A DNA stretch of 64,000 bases from Myotis daubentonii (Eukaryota > Chordata > Mammalia > Chiroptera > Vespertilionidae), in assembly GCF_963259705.1 (NCBI RefSeq), contig NC_081840.1, positions 6,812,728-6,876,727 on the forward strand. The letters run 5' to 3'. Each line of letters begins with the position of its first letter. The stretch's first letter is position 1. Shown here piece by piece: positions 33,888 through 45,293 of the stretch. The translations under genes and the position numbers were made by a program. The notes under the pieces were generated by a model, which was not told the DNA's origin, searched no databases, and saw only the letters and a program-made list of their open reading frames with translations.

Positions 33888-34436
33888 GCCGCCGAGGGGC
33901 CCTGGACTGAACTTGGAGGGCCCCGCCTTCGAGCCTTCGAAGCCCACGTGCACACAAGGTCCCAACCCAAGTCCGGTTTGGCGAGGGCCCAGTGACCAGC
34001 TGTGCTGAGCCACAGGTCGCAGGCTGGGTCTGCACCCTCCACCAGGCCACCTGAAGACTCCCCACCCCCCTCCTCTGCTTCTGTGACTGTCCCTGCCTGG
34101 CTGGGTCTCAGGCCCCTTCTGAGTGTGGATGTGGTGCTACCCTTTGCTGCTGCCCCTGGACTTGTCCCACAGAGACCCCTGCTGTGTTCTCGAACCCCCT
34201 CCCCAGAGGAGAGCGCCAAGCCTTTGCCAGGGTCCCTGGCCTCTGCAAAGAGACTCTGGCTGCGTCCTGTCACCTGCACGCAGCTGGGCTCAGCAGTGTG
34301 CGAAGCCCACCCTGGTTGCCCGGCACCACACCTGCCGCTTGGGGAGGGGTGCCCCCTGTTTTGTGTCTGTTTCGTGTCCGTGAGGTGGGGGAGGGGGGTG
34401 GGCAGGGTTGTTTCCCCCCCTTAGTTGGGGTGCTCT

Positions 34437-34512
34437 GGAGCCCTGCTGCTGATGATGAGCTGCCTCTAACTGGTCTTGACCACGAGCTGCTTCTGAATTG
34501 CAGGGGGGCTCC
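34437..34512 (+). promoter_or_regulatory. DIO3: SECIS element of DIO3
   Basis: This hairpin directs selenocysteine insertion by binding SECISBP2 and the eEFSec complex. The lower helix pairs GGAGCCC..TGC (34437-34446) with GCA..GGGCTCC (34500-34512). The non-Watson-Crick quartet is ATGA (34455-34458, with another overlapping at 34452) opposite TGA (34494-34496). The unpaired AA is at 34468-34469, about 10 nt above the quartet. A small extra hairpin, TGGTC/GACCA at 34471-34482, caps it, which makes it a form 2 SECIS. Placement in the 3' UTR about 1 kb from the TGA is normal. Confidence 0.9.
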
Positions 34513-34853
34513 TAGGGGCGCCTAAACCCAGCGGGGGGAAGAGCCCTGGGCTTCCGAGAGGAAGCCGCCATAAAGGGGGTGGGAAACGGGTGGGGGTGGG
34601 GGTGGGGACGGTCTTGGGACCAGAGAAGAAGGTTCCAGAGGTTCGCAGAGGCCCAAGGAGAAGGGAGAGGCTAGGGCTCCCAGAAATGGGGACTGGGGGG
34701 CTGAGGGGGTGGGGGTGGGGCCTGAGTGAGAGGCCTCCTGTGCAGAGCTGCCCAGTGCAGGGCCGGGAGGGGGGAGGGGGGCTGACTTGGAGGACATTTG
34801 GGGAGTGTGTGCTGGGAGCATTCCCTGTATGTAAACTTGTATTACGTGACAAT

Positions 34854-34859
34854 AATAAA
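34854..34859 (+). terminator. DIO3: Poly(A) signal of DIO3
   Basis: AATAAA followed by a GT-rich stretch ('tgctgtgggattgcctttgg') 15-35 nt downstream. Cleavage is expected near 34870-34880. Confidence 0.88.
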
Positions 34860-34879
34860 GGCTGATGTAAAACTGCTGT

Positions 34880-35110
34880 GGGATTGCCTTTGGTCCCTTT
34901 GTTTTTCCTTCCCCCTGAACAGCGGCAGGAATTACACAAAAATCTCCCCCTCGGGTTCCCATGGTGCCCCTGGAAGGAAGGGTGGGGTCGCGGGCAGGGG
35001 GACAGGGGAAGGGGGATGGGGAACCTATAGGGACAGGTTCTGTGGCGGTACCGGGCGCGCGCACGTGCACGGTACCGGGTGGAGGAGTTCGGGTCACCTG
35101 CCGCGCGTGT

Positions 35111-35111
<1 letters not shown>
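34880..35111. other. Short intergenic gap after DIO3
   Basis: Unique sequence from the DIO3 poly(A) site to the CA microsatellite. It contains the alternating stretch GCGCGCGCACGTGCAC near 35055. Confidence 0.6.

Positions 35112-35161
<50 letters not shown>
35112..35161. repeat. (AC)n microsatellite
   Basis: About 25 perfect CA units some 240 bp downstream of the DIO3 poly(A) site. Probably length-polymorphic. Confidence 0.97.
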
Positions 35162-35162
<1 letters not shown>

Positions 35163-35379
35163 GCCCCTGCAGGAGTGAATCTAACTTCTCCCAGTGCCCG
35201 ACCTGCGGGGAGGCGGCTGTGTGAGGGCCATGGGGGCTGTGGATCAGGTAACGCTGGGCTATAGCCACCTCGGGCGCCTCTGCACACCTGGCTCCTCCCC
35301 AGCCCCCTGCCAGCATCTGGCTTCTCCCTTACCCGCTTTCCGCACCTGCAAAACTGTCTCCCCACCCCACCCCATCCCC

Positions 35380-36110
35380 ACCGGGCAGCGGAGGGCCGCG
35401 GGGGGCCGTTCTAGCGGGGCTCCCGGCGGTGGAAGGAGAGGTGATGGGAGAGGGAGCGCGCAGCGTACCGCCATCACACCAGCAGCAGCACCTACGGCAG
35501 AGCTGGGGTGGCGCGGCGTGCGCCCCCCTCCCAGGAACTCCCTCCTCCTGACCCTCCTCAGCTTCCCCAAGTTCGAGCCAAACCCCCCCCCCCCCCAAGG
35601 GCTGGGAAGCGGAGGAGGATGAGGGGGAGAGAGACCAGAAAGAGAGAGACCGCCGACTGCAGGGACGGGGGCTAGGGAGGAGGGGGTCGCGAGGTTCAGC
35701 ACAAACCCCCGCCCTCAGTCAAGGCCAGGCGCTCCCAGCCCCGCTTCGTTCCCTCCCCTGCTGCTCCCTGGGTGGGGGTGATCCCGGGACCCGCCGCCCT
35801 CTGCGAGCGACACCTGGAGCGGGAGAACGGGAGGGAGGAAGGAGCGCGGAGGCGGGGGCCCGGCCCTGAGTGGGGGAGGGGGACAGCCGAACTTCCCGGC
35901 TGTGGTACCGGGCGGTCCAGGTGAGGAAGGGGGCGGAGTGTGGGTGAGCGTCGGGGTGTGAGTCAGCGCGCACTCTGGAGGGGTCCGCACCGGGGGGACG
36001 GGGACGCAGCGGGCTGGAGGGAAGAGAGAGGCCCCCGCACCACCCAGGCTGCCTCCAGCTCTGCGCCCAGCCCCGCGCGGCTCCTCCTTGAAAACTTTTT
36101 GAAACTGACA
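35380..36110. promoter_or_regulatory. Second CpG-rich stretch downstream of DIO3
   Basis: CpG density rises again ('gcagcggagggccgcggggg' near 35385; 'agtcagcgcgcactctggag' near 35960) without a recognisable exon. It could be a weaker CpG island or promoter of an unannotated transcript. No frame here resembles a protein. Confidence 0.45.
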
Positions 36111-38076
36111 CCCTGGGCTTGAGGGGGGGGGGGGCGGGGGGAACGCGATGGGGAGAGAAGGAGGGTTTTGTTTTAAAAGTATTTATGAAAAATAACTTCT
36201 AAGAAAGTTGGCACAGATGCTATTTCTGCATCTCCTCCCCTCCCCTTCCCCCTGCGCGCAGCTTCTCACCCCTAACCCCCAGGAGGAACACGGAGAGAGA
36301 AAGCGGCGGGGACCCGCCCGGGAGGTGGGGAGGCCGGTCCCGAGCTCCAGCCCGCGCTGGCCCGGTGGGAGTTTGGCAGCTGGGAGGAAGCAGAGGGCCG
36401 CCCGGGACCGCCAGGGACACCAGGGTGGGGGTGGGGGGCGGGGAGGGCTCACTGCGCGCTCCGGGGATCCCCGGACCTGCCTGCCTCTTGGGGTCCAGTT
36501 AGACCCGCTGAGCGACTTCCCTCCCCAAGAAGCTGCACCCTTGGCGCTGGGACCGACACTTGGAGCCCTTGGCGCTGGGACCCGTGGCCCCTGCCCCTGC
36601 CCGGACCCTGGATGCCCGGGAGCATTCTGGCATCTCCTCGCCGCCACCTTTTCCTCTTCCCCTTCCCCTTCCTCTCTCTCTCCCTCTCCCCGACCCTCAT
36701 CTTTCTATTTCTTTGTCTCTTCCTTTCCTCTCCTTCTTTGCTTGTTTCTTCCTTTCCTTTGTTTCTCTTTCTCTCTTGTCCTTTAAAATCTCCCCCTCCT
36801 TGTAAAAACAATGCGAGCTCATTGCCGAAATCACAGAAACCAGGGAGAAGAAGAAAAAACTGGCCCCATGCAGCCTCTGGGTGGGCACATACAAATGTGC
36901 CTCTTCCTGGCCCTCACAATTGTAAAGAGATTTTTTTAAAAACAGAGGGGGATTAGCCTTTCGTAGCCTGACAGTAACTTTTGACTCGTGCTACCCCACT
37001 TTCCCTGTCAGTAAGTGTTACACGGGCCAGGTGTGTGGGCGCTCTGGCGTAGGGAGGTTCCCATAGGGCAGCCCACACTGGTTAAAGTGAAATTGCTCAG
37101 TCAAGGCATGTGCACGACCTTAAAGATGTCTGCTTTGCCATAGTTTGCTCACCTACCTTCCAGAAGTCTGTTTTATTTGATTTTATTTTTTTTATGTTTC
37201 CCCAGTGCTCTCTCTCTCTCTTATGTATCTATACATGAAAATGCGCAGATAATACATAAATCCATCCTCAATAATAAATTTTAAAAACAGGAGAACATAG
37301 AGCAGAAAACACAAGCCTCGCTTAGAGCAGGATTTTTCAGACCGCATAAAGCAGTGGGCCATGAAACCAGCTTCTCAGGTGAGTCGAGAACTGAAACAGA
37401 ACACATGCACTATAAGTACCACCTACATTTCACCTAGGGTGACCACAGTTTCTGGAAACGTTTGTTTCAGGGTGTGTGTGTGTGTGTACAGGTGGCTGAT
37501 GTGAAATGCATTTCTCCTGAGGGATCCAACGGGCTTGGAAATGTTGGAAAGCCACCACCCTGAAGTTCCCATTCCTCCCTGGTCCTGGACAGCCCCGGAG
37601 TGTTTCCTTCCAGACTCTGGGTCACCTGCTGACATCCTCAGACCTGGGTTCTGTAATCAAGATCACACTGGACAGCGATGATCGCCCACCCACCCCACAC
37701 ACTTTTCTCCTGCCGTTCCTTCTCCTGGCCTCCTTCCCCTGTCCACACATCTAGAGGGAGCAGGCTTTTGCCGCAGGATACCTTGTGGCAGCACCATCGG
37801 CTGTCTGGGCCCCCACCCCACCCAGGAGGAACTCAGCTCTGCCCTCAGTCATTAGCACTTTCAAGGTCTGCCATCAGCTTAGCCCATGGTTTAGCCTCAA
37901 GCAGGGAGAGGGAGGTGGGGCATTAAGCAGTTGGTAGACGAGATCATATTTGCCCTTAGCAGGCACAAGTGCCTCCCCCAGGAAGACATGGAGGGAAGGG
38001 CATCCTGGTGGAGGGTGCTGCTGGTGCCAAACCAGTAGAGGTCTGAAAGTAAGAATTGTCCTCAGAAAGCAGGGAG
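36111..38076. other. Intergenic with a pyrimidine tract
   Basis: G-run at 36122-36139. A pyrimidine-rich strand (CT mix) of about 150 bp lies at 36640-36800. 36960-37330 is AT-richer and may be old repeat. Short TG run at 37471-37487. No gene recognised. Confidence 0.5.
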
Positions 38077-38185
38077 CCCCCCCCCCCCCCCACAGGTGGC
38101 TGCAAACCAGGAGGAGGAGGAGGAGGAGGAGGAGGAGGAAGAGGAGGAGGAGGAGGAGGAGGAGGAGGAGGAGGAGGAGGAGGAA
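38077..38185. repeat. C-run followed by (GGA)n repeat
   Basis: A run of about 15 C (38077-38091), then some 25 GGA units (38109-38185) with one GAA interruption. Frames through it give poly-Glu, poly-Gly or poly-Ser products and are artefacts. Confidence 0.96.
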
Positions 38186-38726
38186 AGGCAGAGAGGAGCC
38201 TTGGGCACCAGCCCAGAATCTCTGCTGAGCCTCAGGGTGGGAGCCTCACCAGAAAGAGGGGAAGTGGGAGGGAGAGGGGAAGGAGCATGGGATGCCTGGG
38301 GGATGGGGTGGGTGAGGGCATCCACCCAGCCTCCACTGACAGAAGGTACAGCTGCGCTTTCAGGAGACAGGCTAGCAACTCAGCCTTGCACCCAGCAACT
38401 GTCCTTAGGTACTTACCTGAAGGAAATCATCAAACTATTGGCCAAAGGGGTAGGTGGATGCCAAGAGGTTCGTGGCCTCCCCTTTGTAGTATCCAGACCT
38501 CCACCTGTAGGAAAGTAATGTCCCTCACCATCCCCCACAGGTGGAGTGGTAAAGAGTGACAGCTGTGGGCTTGCCCTGGGGCCAGGCACTGGGCACAGCG
38601 TTCTATCAGGAGTGTTTGATTCGCTCATCCTCACATCCCTCTTAGATGAAGACGATCCTTAGCCCCATTCCATGGATGAAAAAACTGAGGCGTGGCCTGG
38701 TTGGAGTAAGCTGGGCCCAGGTGTGA
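38186..38726. other. Intergenic with a MIR fragment
   Basis: A minus-strand MIR is visible at 38570-38700 ('ccattccatggatgaaaaaa', 'ctgaggcgtggcctgg'). The remainder is unique. Confidence 0.5.
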
Positions 38727-39030
38727 TGGGCCGAATTGTGTCCTCTCCAAAATCCATACGTGGAAGTCCTTACCCCTCCTACCCGAGGATGTGCCCTTAT
38801 TCGGAGATCGGATCTTTAAAAAGGTCATTAAGTTAGGATGGCGTCAGTGGACTGGGCCCTAGTCTAATGTCCTTATAAGAAGAGATTAGGACACAGACAC
38901 ACACAGAGGGACCACCAAGTGAAGGCACCGTGAGGTGGCAGCCATCGGCAAGCCGGACCCAGAGGCCTTGGGAGAGCCAGCCTCCAGAACCGTCAGGGAG
39001 CCGTTTTCTGCTGTCAGCCCGCCTACACCC
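38727..39030 (+). repeat. Old LTR, MaLR-like
   Basis: 'gatgggccgaattgtgtcct', 'ttattcggagatcggatctt', 'taatgtccttataagaagag' and 'cagcctccagaaccgtcagg' occur in the order of a common mammalian MaLR-type LTR. No coding capacity. Confidence 0.65.
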
Positions 39031-39634
39031 GGCCTGTGCCCTTTGCTAGGGCAGCCCGAGCAAACTGAGGCACAAGGTCATGCTCTAGATTCTAGAGTCT
39101 GGAAAATGGCTTTGAACACCGGCCCCTCCAACCCTAGTGCTGGGGTTTAACACGGGCTACACAGCCTTCCTCCCACGGGACTCAGGGCGCCTAGACTTCC
39201 CACCCTCTGCAGTTACACGCAAGTACAGCCCAGGCCAGTGAGTCTGAACTGGGAGGTGAGGGCGTGCGCTCTTCTCTCATATCTGCGCGCACACACACAC
39301 ATGCAGCTCTAGAAAAATCTCCCCGGGGAAGTTCACAGTAGCTGTCTCTGTGTGGGTGGATTAGAGTGTTTTCTTACTTTCTCCTCGTCTGTAGCCTGTG
39401 ATTTTTCTGTAGTGAGCATGTATTGCTCTTATGACAAAAAAAAAAAAAAAAAACTAAAAACAGCAAAACCAAAGGCTGTGGCAAGTAGCAACCTGGAGGC
39501 AGGGAGGCCAGGGCACAGAGAGGTTCTGGCTGGAGGCAGTGAGTCCTGGACCAGGCCCAGCGGTGGAGGTGAGAGGGATTGGCTGGCGGTGCTGAGATGA
39601 GAGACATTGGGAGGGAGGGAGGGGACAGGGCTGC
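39031..39634. other. Intergenic with an A-tailed old retroelement remnant
   Basis: 39335-39456 ends in an 18-A run after 'agtgagcatgtattgctctt', resembling the 3' tail of an old LINE on the + strand. The rest is unique. Confidence 0.45.
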
Positions 39635-39830
39635 CCTAATAAAATACAGGGCGCCAGTTAAATGTGAATTTCAGATAAGTAACCAATAATCTTTCAGCGT
39701 TAAGAATGTCCAGATAGTGCGTGGATATACTTATACTAAAAAATGCATTTGTTGTTTCTCTGCAACTCACATGTAACTAGACATCCTGGGTGGGTTGCTT
39801 GTTTTACCAAATTTGACCATCCCAAGTGGG
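39635..39830. repeat. Palindromic old DNA-transposon-like repeat
   Basis: 'agttaaatgtgaatttcaga' near 39656 is mirrored by the reverse complement of 'ctgcaactcacatgtaact' near 39760, with 'ttcagcgttaagaatgtc' in the middle. The overall fold-back suggests a MITE-like element. Family not assigned. Confidence 0.5.
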
Positions 39831-40244
39831 GGTGGGGGTGGGGGCAGGCAGCATGCAGTCTGTCTGAGGCCCAGGGAGAGGCACCCTCAGCGCTCAAAGA
39901 CCACAGCTAGAATGGTGGGCCCACAGTCTCTAAGGTCTTCGCTTCCATCTTCCCAAGACAGCTGGGCCCCCGTGGCCAGACAGAGGCCCCCAGACTCTCC
40001 AGAGCCTGCATCTGGTGACCTGGAGCCGAGGAAGAAATGACCAGCGGCTCAACCAGCCACACAGTTTGCAGGGCCCGGTGCAAGATGAAAACGCAGGACC
40101 CCTTGTTCAAACAGCAGGGGACACGGTGCCAGTAAGGTATCCGATACAAAGCTTTGTTCTTCCTCCTGGGGTACCTCAACTTGCTATGGGATTTATTCGC
40201 TATTTCATATCATAAATCAATTAAAAATTAGCATTTAAAATGAC

Positions 40245-40935
40245 GCATTGGTCTGGGTTCCTGTGACATGCAGAGAGGTTTACTATCAAGATGGGCTCAC
40301 ATGACCATGGAGGCAGAGAAGTCCAACATTTGCAGTCGGCAAGCCAGAGGCCCAGGAGAGCCACTGATGGGAGTACTAGTAAGTTCCAATCCAAGTCCAA
40401 AGGCTGAGACCCGGGAGAGCCAGCCGTGTGATTTAGGTGGGTCTCTGAGCCTGCAGGCAGTCAGGCAGAGAGAACAAATGCGCCCTTCCTCACGCAGCCT
40501 TTCCTGCTACTCAGGCCTTCAACGGGTTAGACAAGGCCCACCCACAGTGGGAGAGCAATCTGCATCCCTCAGCCCACCGATTCAGATGTTAGCCTCAGCC
40601 TGGCTGGCGTGGCTCAGTGGTTGAGCGTCGACCTATGAACCAGGAGGTCACAGTTTGATTCCCCGTCAGGACACATGCCCGGGTTGCGGGCTCGATCCCC
40701 AGTGTGGGGCGTGCAGGAGGCAACCGATCCACAATTCTCTCTCATCATTGATGTTTCTCTCTCTCTCTCTCTCCCTCTCCCTTCCTCTCTGAGACCAATA
40801 AAAATATATTTAAAAAAACAAACGTTAACATCATCCAGAAATACCCTCACAGACACGCCCAGAATAATGTTCCACTAAATGCCTTGGCACCACACAGTCC
40901 AGGGGACTTGACACAATTCACCGTCACAAATGATT
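40245..40935 (-). repeat. Old interspersed repeat carrying a Ves insertion
   Basis: The same family as 7891-8700: 'gatgggctcacatgaccatg', 'ttccaatccaagtccaaagg', 'acaaggcccacccacagtgg', 'ataccctcacagacacgccc' and an 'attcaccgtcaca' end. It is split by the SINE at 40599. Confidence 0.6.
40599..40825 (+). mobile_element. Ves SINE inserted in an old repeat
   Basis: Complete copy: CTGGCTGGCGTGGCTCAG head, B-box region, 'ctctctcatcattgatgttt', CTCT block and an ATATTTAAAAAAAC tail. Diverged flanks ATGTTAGCCTCA and ACGTTAACATCA look like the target duplication. Confidence 0.92.
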
Positions 40936-43288
40936 AGCATGAATTATACCATTCGTCTTTCCGATTTCAAATGCAGTATAAGATCCTTTACTCCATATGT
41001 GGAACCATTGAAATGTCACAGTTCGTATTTCGTGGCTCGTACCTGCACGTGGCTTTTATTCTCACCAGGATAGTGGAAATGCCACACAAAGTGGACTCAT
41101 CTGTTCTCACTTCACTTCCCGGGACACGCACATTCAGCAACACGCTCGGCCTTCCGTTTGCCCCTGAGCGTGGAAGCGCTGGAAGAAAGGGGACTGCAGG
41201 GTGTCTCCCTTCCTCCCTGCGCCAGCATTTCCAGGGCCCGTGGTGACGCTTCCACACACCCACCGGCCTCGCACTCACGCTGAGTCTCACTGAACTCCTG
41301 CGTGTCGTGGGTCCGCTGACGGGCTCTGCACATGGGACGTCACCGATGCTATGTGGGAGCGGGAGGCAGGGAGTGGAACTGAGCTGTCCTCCTCTGCCTC
41401 CACGTGCTCCAGGGTCCCGTCCGACTTCACTTCCAAGCACAAGTGCAAAGACAAAAATTAGTAGGACTACTTCCTAGACGCTGACAGCAGGGCATTAACT
41501 CGGGCCCAGGGCCTGTGGAGCAAGGGGCCTGCACCGCTGCCCGGGTGCACCCATGAAGCCCGCCCTGACTGCCAGGCCCCATGGCAGTCCTCCTCACACC
41601 CCAGCCAGGCCTGCACACACCCGTGCACTCACACACTGGGGTGAACACGTACCACATGCTCTCACTCAGACACACACCTGTGCGTCCCTGTTGGCTCCTC
41701 GGGTAGGCACAGCGGCCGAGTGACGGCTGCTCCCAGCTCTCCCGGGAGGAGAGGAGCTCGGAGATATTAGCTAACGTCCCAGGACACATGCTTTTGGCCT
41801 CCAAAGCCATACCCTTGGCTCTTGCCGCTGCACTTGGCTGCCTCTCAGGGGACATCCCCTTACCGGCCGTTTGCCTGTCCCAGCTGGGTGCCGTGAGGAT
41901 AGCAGGTGGACACTCGCAGTCACGGTGCAGGAGCCTCTGCCGCCAGGGGTGGGGAGGGTAAGGTGCGTAGCAGAGGAAGCCGCAAAGGCCAAGGAATGGC
42001 ACCCAGCCCGTCACTGAGCCAGAGATGCCGTGCAGGTGCGTGCATGAGGGTGTGAGAGCAGGTGTGCGAGCCTGGATGGGGGTATACCCCACGACCGCTC
42101 TCCAGACCCCAGTTCCCACCAGGCATGTACCGGACACCGGAGGCCTGGTCCCATCCTCACAGAGCAGTCCGACTAATTGGAGACAGAAACCAACAATGCA
42201 GAAAGCCCAAGAGGTGGGGAACCCAAGGCAGGAGGTCAGGGAGGGCTTCCTGGAGGAGGTATACCATGAAGGATTGGGAGCCAGGTGGGAAGGGGCCTCA
42301 GGGATGGAAAGAATAGCACATGTGGAGCCTTGGCAATGGGAACAACGTGCTGGCAGGTCTGGGCAATGGCAGTAAAGTCCATGAGGCCCAGCGGGGAGGG
42401 GGGGCGCGGGGGGGAAGAAAGGTGAGGCTGGAAGGCCCCTTGTGGACTTGATGCTTTACCTTGAAGGCTCTGAGGGAGGCAGGGAAGTGCCCTGCGGTGA
42501 GTGGAGGAGGTGGCTCAGCTCAGGGTGGCCGTCCCTAATGGCGTCCTGACCGCCCAAATGAAGATGCTGGGCTCCGGCCAGTCCCGGCCACAGCCCTGCC
42601 CTCTCTGGCCTAAGCTTCCTCCCCCTGATGCCCAGCCGCACCCTGTGGGAAGGCAGGACCAGCCACACTACTCTGCACAGAGCCCGAGGCTGCCAAGCTC
42701 AGGGGTGGAACAGCCCGTGCTGGAGCCCCCCTACCCCCCATTTTTTTTGCACCCTCACCTCTGGAGACAACACAGAATCAGGAAGCACAAAGCACCGGCT
42801 CCGTGGACTGGGCAGGGCTCCGGGGAGGAGCCCCCTGAAGGGGAGCCCGCTGGTGGCAGGGACTGGAATCCTGCTGTCTTCCCAGTGGCCGCAAACGGCT
42901 ATACACGCCGAGCAGCTCACACAGGGCCGCAGAGGCTGTTCTCGGGCCCACCCCGGCACTCATGGGAAGAGTGGGACCACGGGAATTTTGGAGGAAAAAG
43001 AATTGGGGAGACCCCACGCATCCATTCCTTCCTGCGACAGATATCCATTCCAGGCCTGAAGTGAGCTAGCCACGTGCCTGCTCCACAGGACAGAGCTAGC
43101 ACGGAGCTCACAATCGGGTTGGGGAGAACAATGATTATATACAGAGACGCTCTGGATGGTAACAATCGACAAACCAATGTTGAGTAGTAACAATTGCTAT
43201 GAAGAAAAATAAGGTCAGTGTCGCAGCTATCCATCGCTGTGGAGAGAATCACCCCAAAACCTAGTGGCTTAAAACCAACATATGTTCT
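40936..43288. other. Intergenic, mostly unique
   Basis: No gene recognised. 42140-42370 contains the dispersed GGCTTCCTGGAGGAGG repeat seen elsewhere. 43200-43288 is the start of an old repeat ('caccccaaaacctagtggct'). The 236-codon minus frame at 41427-42137 has no recognisable domain and is Cys/Pro-rich. Confidence 0.5.
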
Positions 43289-43380
43289 GTCCTGACTGCT
43301 GTTGCTCACTGGTTGGACCATCGGCCCCCACACCAAAGGGTCTCGGGTTCAATTTCCGGTCAAGGGCATGTAGCGGGGTG
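43289..43380 (+). mobile_element. Ves SINE, 3'-truncated
   Basis: Only the tRNA-derived head (TCCTGACTGCTGTTGCTCAC, then a GGTTCAATTTCC-type B box and 'ggtcaagggcatgta') is present. The pyrimidine block and tail are missing. Confidence 0.75.
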
Positions 43381-43617
43381 GCAGGTATGGCAGTTAGACA
43401 GGGGCTGGGGCTGGTGTCACCTTGAGAGCTTCTGTACTCACATTTCTGGTGGCTGTGGACAGCTGCCAGCTGGGCACTTCCTGGGCCTGTGGCCACAGTA
43501 CGTACGTGGGGGTCCCTGTGTGTGATCTGAGCTTCATCCCAGCATGTCAGCTCAGCTCCAAAAGCGAGGGTCCCAAGAGAACAAGACAGAGCTATGAGGC
43601 ATTTCTATGACTTAGGG

Positions 43618-43800
43618 CAGTGGTCGGCAAACCGCGGCTCGCGAGCCACGTGGGGACACGCACGTACAGTGCGATTGAAACTTCGTGGCCCATGCGCAAA
43701 AGTCGGTATTTTGTGGAAGAGCCAGTATTTTCTGGAAGAGCCACACTTGAGGGGCCAAAGAGCCGTGTGTGGCTCGCGAGCCGCAGTTTGCCGACCACTG
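43618..43800. mobile_element. Non-autonomous hAT MITE, perfect TSD and ends
   Basis: It starts CAGTGGTCGGCAAACCGCGG and ends GCAGTTTGCCGACCACTG, with identical flanking 8-mers ACTTAGGG (43610-43617, 43801-43808). Same family as the copy at 7035, but the left arm is shorter. The perfect duplication and terminal repeats point to a relatively recent insertion. Confidence 0.96.
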
Positions 43801-43808
43801 ACTTAGGG

Positions 43809-44179
43809 AGTCACATGGCATCGCTTCTGCAAACTCTGTCCAGGGGGTCACAGAAGTCTGCCTGCTGGAGGGGAGCAGACACAGACCCCACTGCTGGATG
43901 AGAGGCATGTCAAGGCCCCGCTGGGGCCGCAGGCTGCTCTGTGGCTGCTACCTTTGGAAAAAACGCCAGGGTAAGGGGTAGTAGACAAGCAAGGCAGCGG
44001 CCCAGGAGAGGCAGACAGACCACAGGCCCGAGACAGGCTCGTGCCATGCGGGAACCCCGGGGGCTGACACGGGGTGTCAGCAATCAACGAGGATGGAGGG
44101 TTGGTCAGTCACATGGCAGGGGCCAATGAGGAGGAAACCGCAGTGTATCCCTGGCCACACAACACACACAAATAACCAG
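43809..44179. other. Intergenic, nothing recognised
   Basis: Unique sequence between the hAT MITE and an old L1. Confidence 0.55.
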
Positions 44180-44990
44180 CCGGTGGGGTGAAGACCCGAA
44201 TACTGTCAGAACCTGTGGAAGGATGCGTAGGGGAACAGGTCCAGGCCGCAGTGAGATCCCACCTCACGCCCACTGGGCTGGCGACTAGGAAAAAGCAAAC
44301 AGCAGGAAACGCTGGCAAGGATCTGGGGAAATTGGCAGCCTGGGTTCTGCTGACGGGAACGCAAAATGGTCCCGCTGCTAGGAAAAACAGTATGGCGCGT
44401 CCTCCAAAAAGTTCACCGAAAATTACCGCCTGATCCAGCAGCTCCTCTTCTGGGTTTTAAACCCAAAAGAACGGGAAGCAGGGTCTGAAGGCGATAAGTG
44501 TGCACCTGTGTCCACAGCAGCATTATTCACCATAGAAGAAAGGTGGTGGCAACCCAGGCGCCCATGGACGGATGGACGGCTGAGCAAAATGTGGCGTGCT
44601 CTAAAATGGAATATTATTCAGCCTTAAGAAGGAAGGAAATTCTGGCACCTGCTACAGCATGGATGGGCCTTGAGGGCAGTATGCTAAGTGAAATAAGCCT
44701 GTCACGCAAGGACAAGTGCTGTACAATTCTACTTCCATGAGGCCCCTAGAGCAATCGGGCACTTAGAGACAGGAAGTAGAGTGTGGGTGCCAGGGGCTGT
44801 GGGAAGAGAATGGGGAGGTGGTGTTGAACGGGGACAGAGTTTCAGTTTTGCGGGATGAAAAGCATTCTGGGATGGATGGTGGTGATGGCTTCACATCAAT
44901 GTCAATTTACCCACTGAATCGTACACTTAAAAATGGCGAAAATGGTAAACTTTGTTATATGTATTTTATCCCAATTTTAAATACATACTC
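44180..44990 (+). repeat. Old L1 LINE 3' region
   Basis: 'gatcccacctcacgcccact', 'tggcaaggatctggggaaat', 'cagcagcattattcaccata', 'aatggaatattattcagcct', 'gctaagtgaaataagcctgt' and 'atcgtacacttaaaaatggc' mark an L1M 3' end, parallel to 19340-20250. No open reverse transcriptase frame. Confidence 0.88.
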
Positions 44991-45066
44991 ACACATGTGT
45001 TTTAAAAAGAGTGCCTCTACTGTTCTTAGCCTGGGGAAATTTCCCTATTTAAAGAAGAAAAGACAT

Positions 45067-45293
45067 GCCCTAACTGATTTGGCTCAGTGGATAGAGCATC
45101 GGCCTGCGGACTCAAGGGTCCCAGGTTCGATTCCGGTCAAGGGCATGTACCTTGGCTGTAGGTACATCCCCAGTAGGGGGTGTGCAGGAAGCAGCTGATT
45201 GATGTTTCTCACTTATCGATGTTTCTAACTCTCTATCTCTCTCCCTTCCTCTCTGTAAAAAAATCAATAAAACATACTTAAAAAATAATAATA
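45067..45293 (+). mobile_element. Ves SINE, complete
   Basis: GCCCTAACTGATTTGGCTCA head, GGTTCGATTCCGG B box, 'gatgtttctcacttatcgat', CTCT block and an AATAAAACATACTTAAA tail. Flanking AAGAAGAAAAGACA and AAGAGGAAAAGACA form a target duplication. This copy is closer to the consensus than most others here. Confidence 0.95.

Larger units (their letters stand above)
31000..33950. promoter_or_regulatory. CpG island covering MIR1247 and DIO3
   Basis: CpG dinucleotides become dense from about 31.1 kb, peak at 31.8-32.7 kb (long runs of GCGCGC-type sequence), and continue through the DIO3 coding exon before falling off after about 33.95 kb. The island contains a minus-strand microRNA and the plus-strand DIO3 promoter, so it probably drives transcription both ways. 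Islands of this gene are known in other mammals as part of the DLK1-DIO3 imprinted domain; methylation and imprinting cannot be read from sequence. Confidence 0.9.
33888..34875 (+). other. DIO3: DIO3 3' untranslated region
   Basis: Roughly 1 kb between the stop codon and the expected cleavage site. It carries the SECIS element in its second half and a G-rich tail. Together with the coding exon it gives an unspliced mRNA of about 1.9 kb. Confidence 0.85.
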
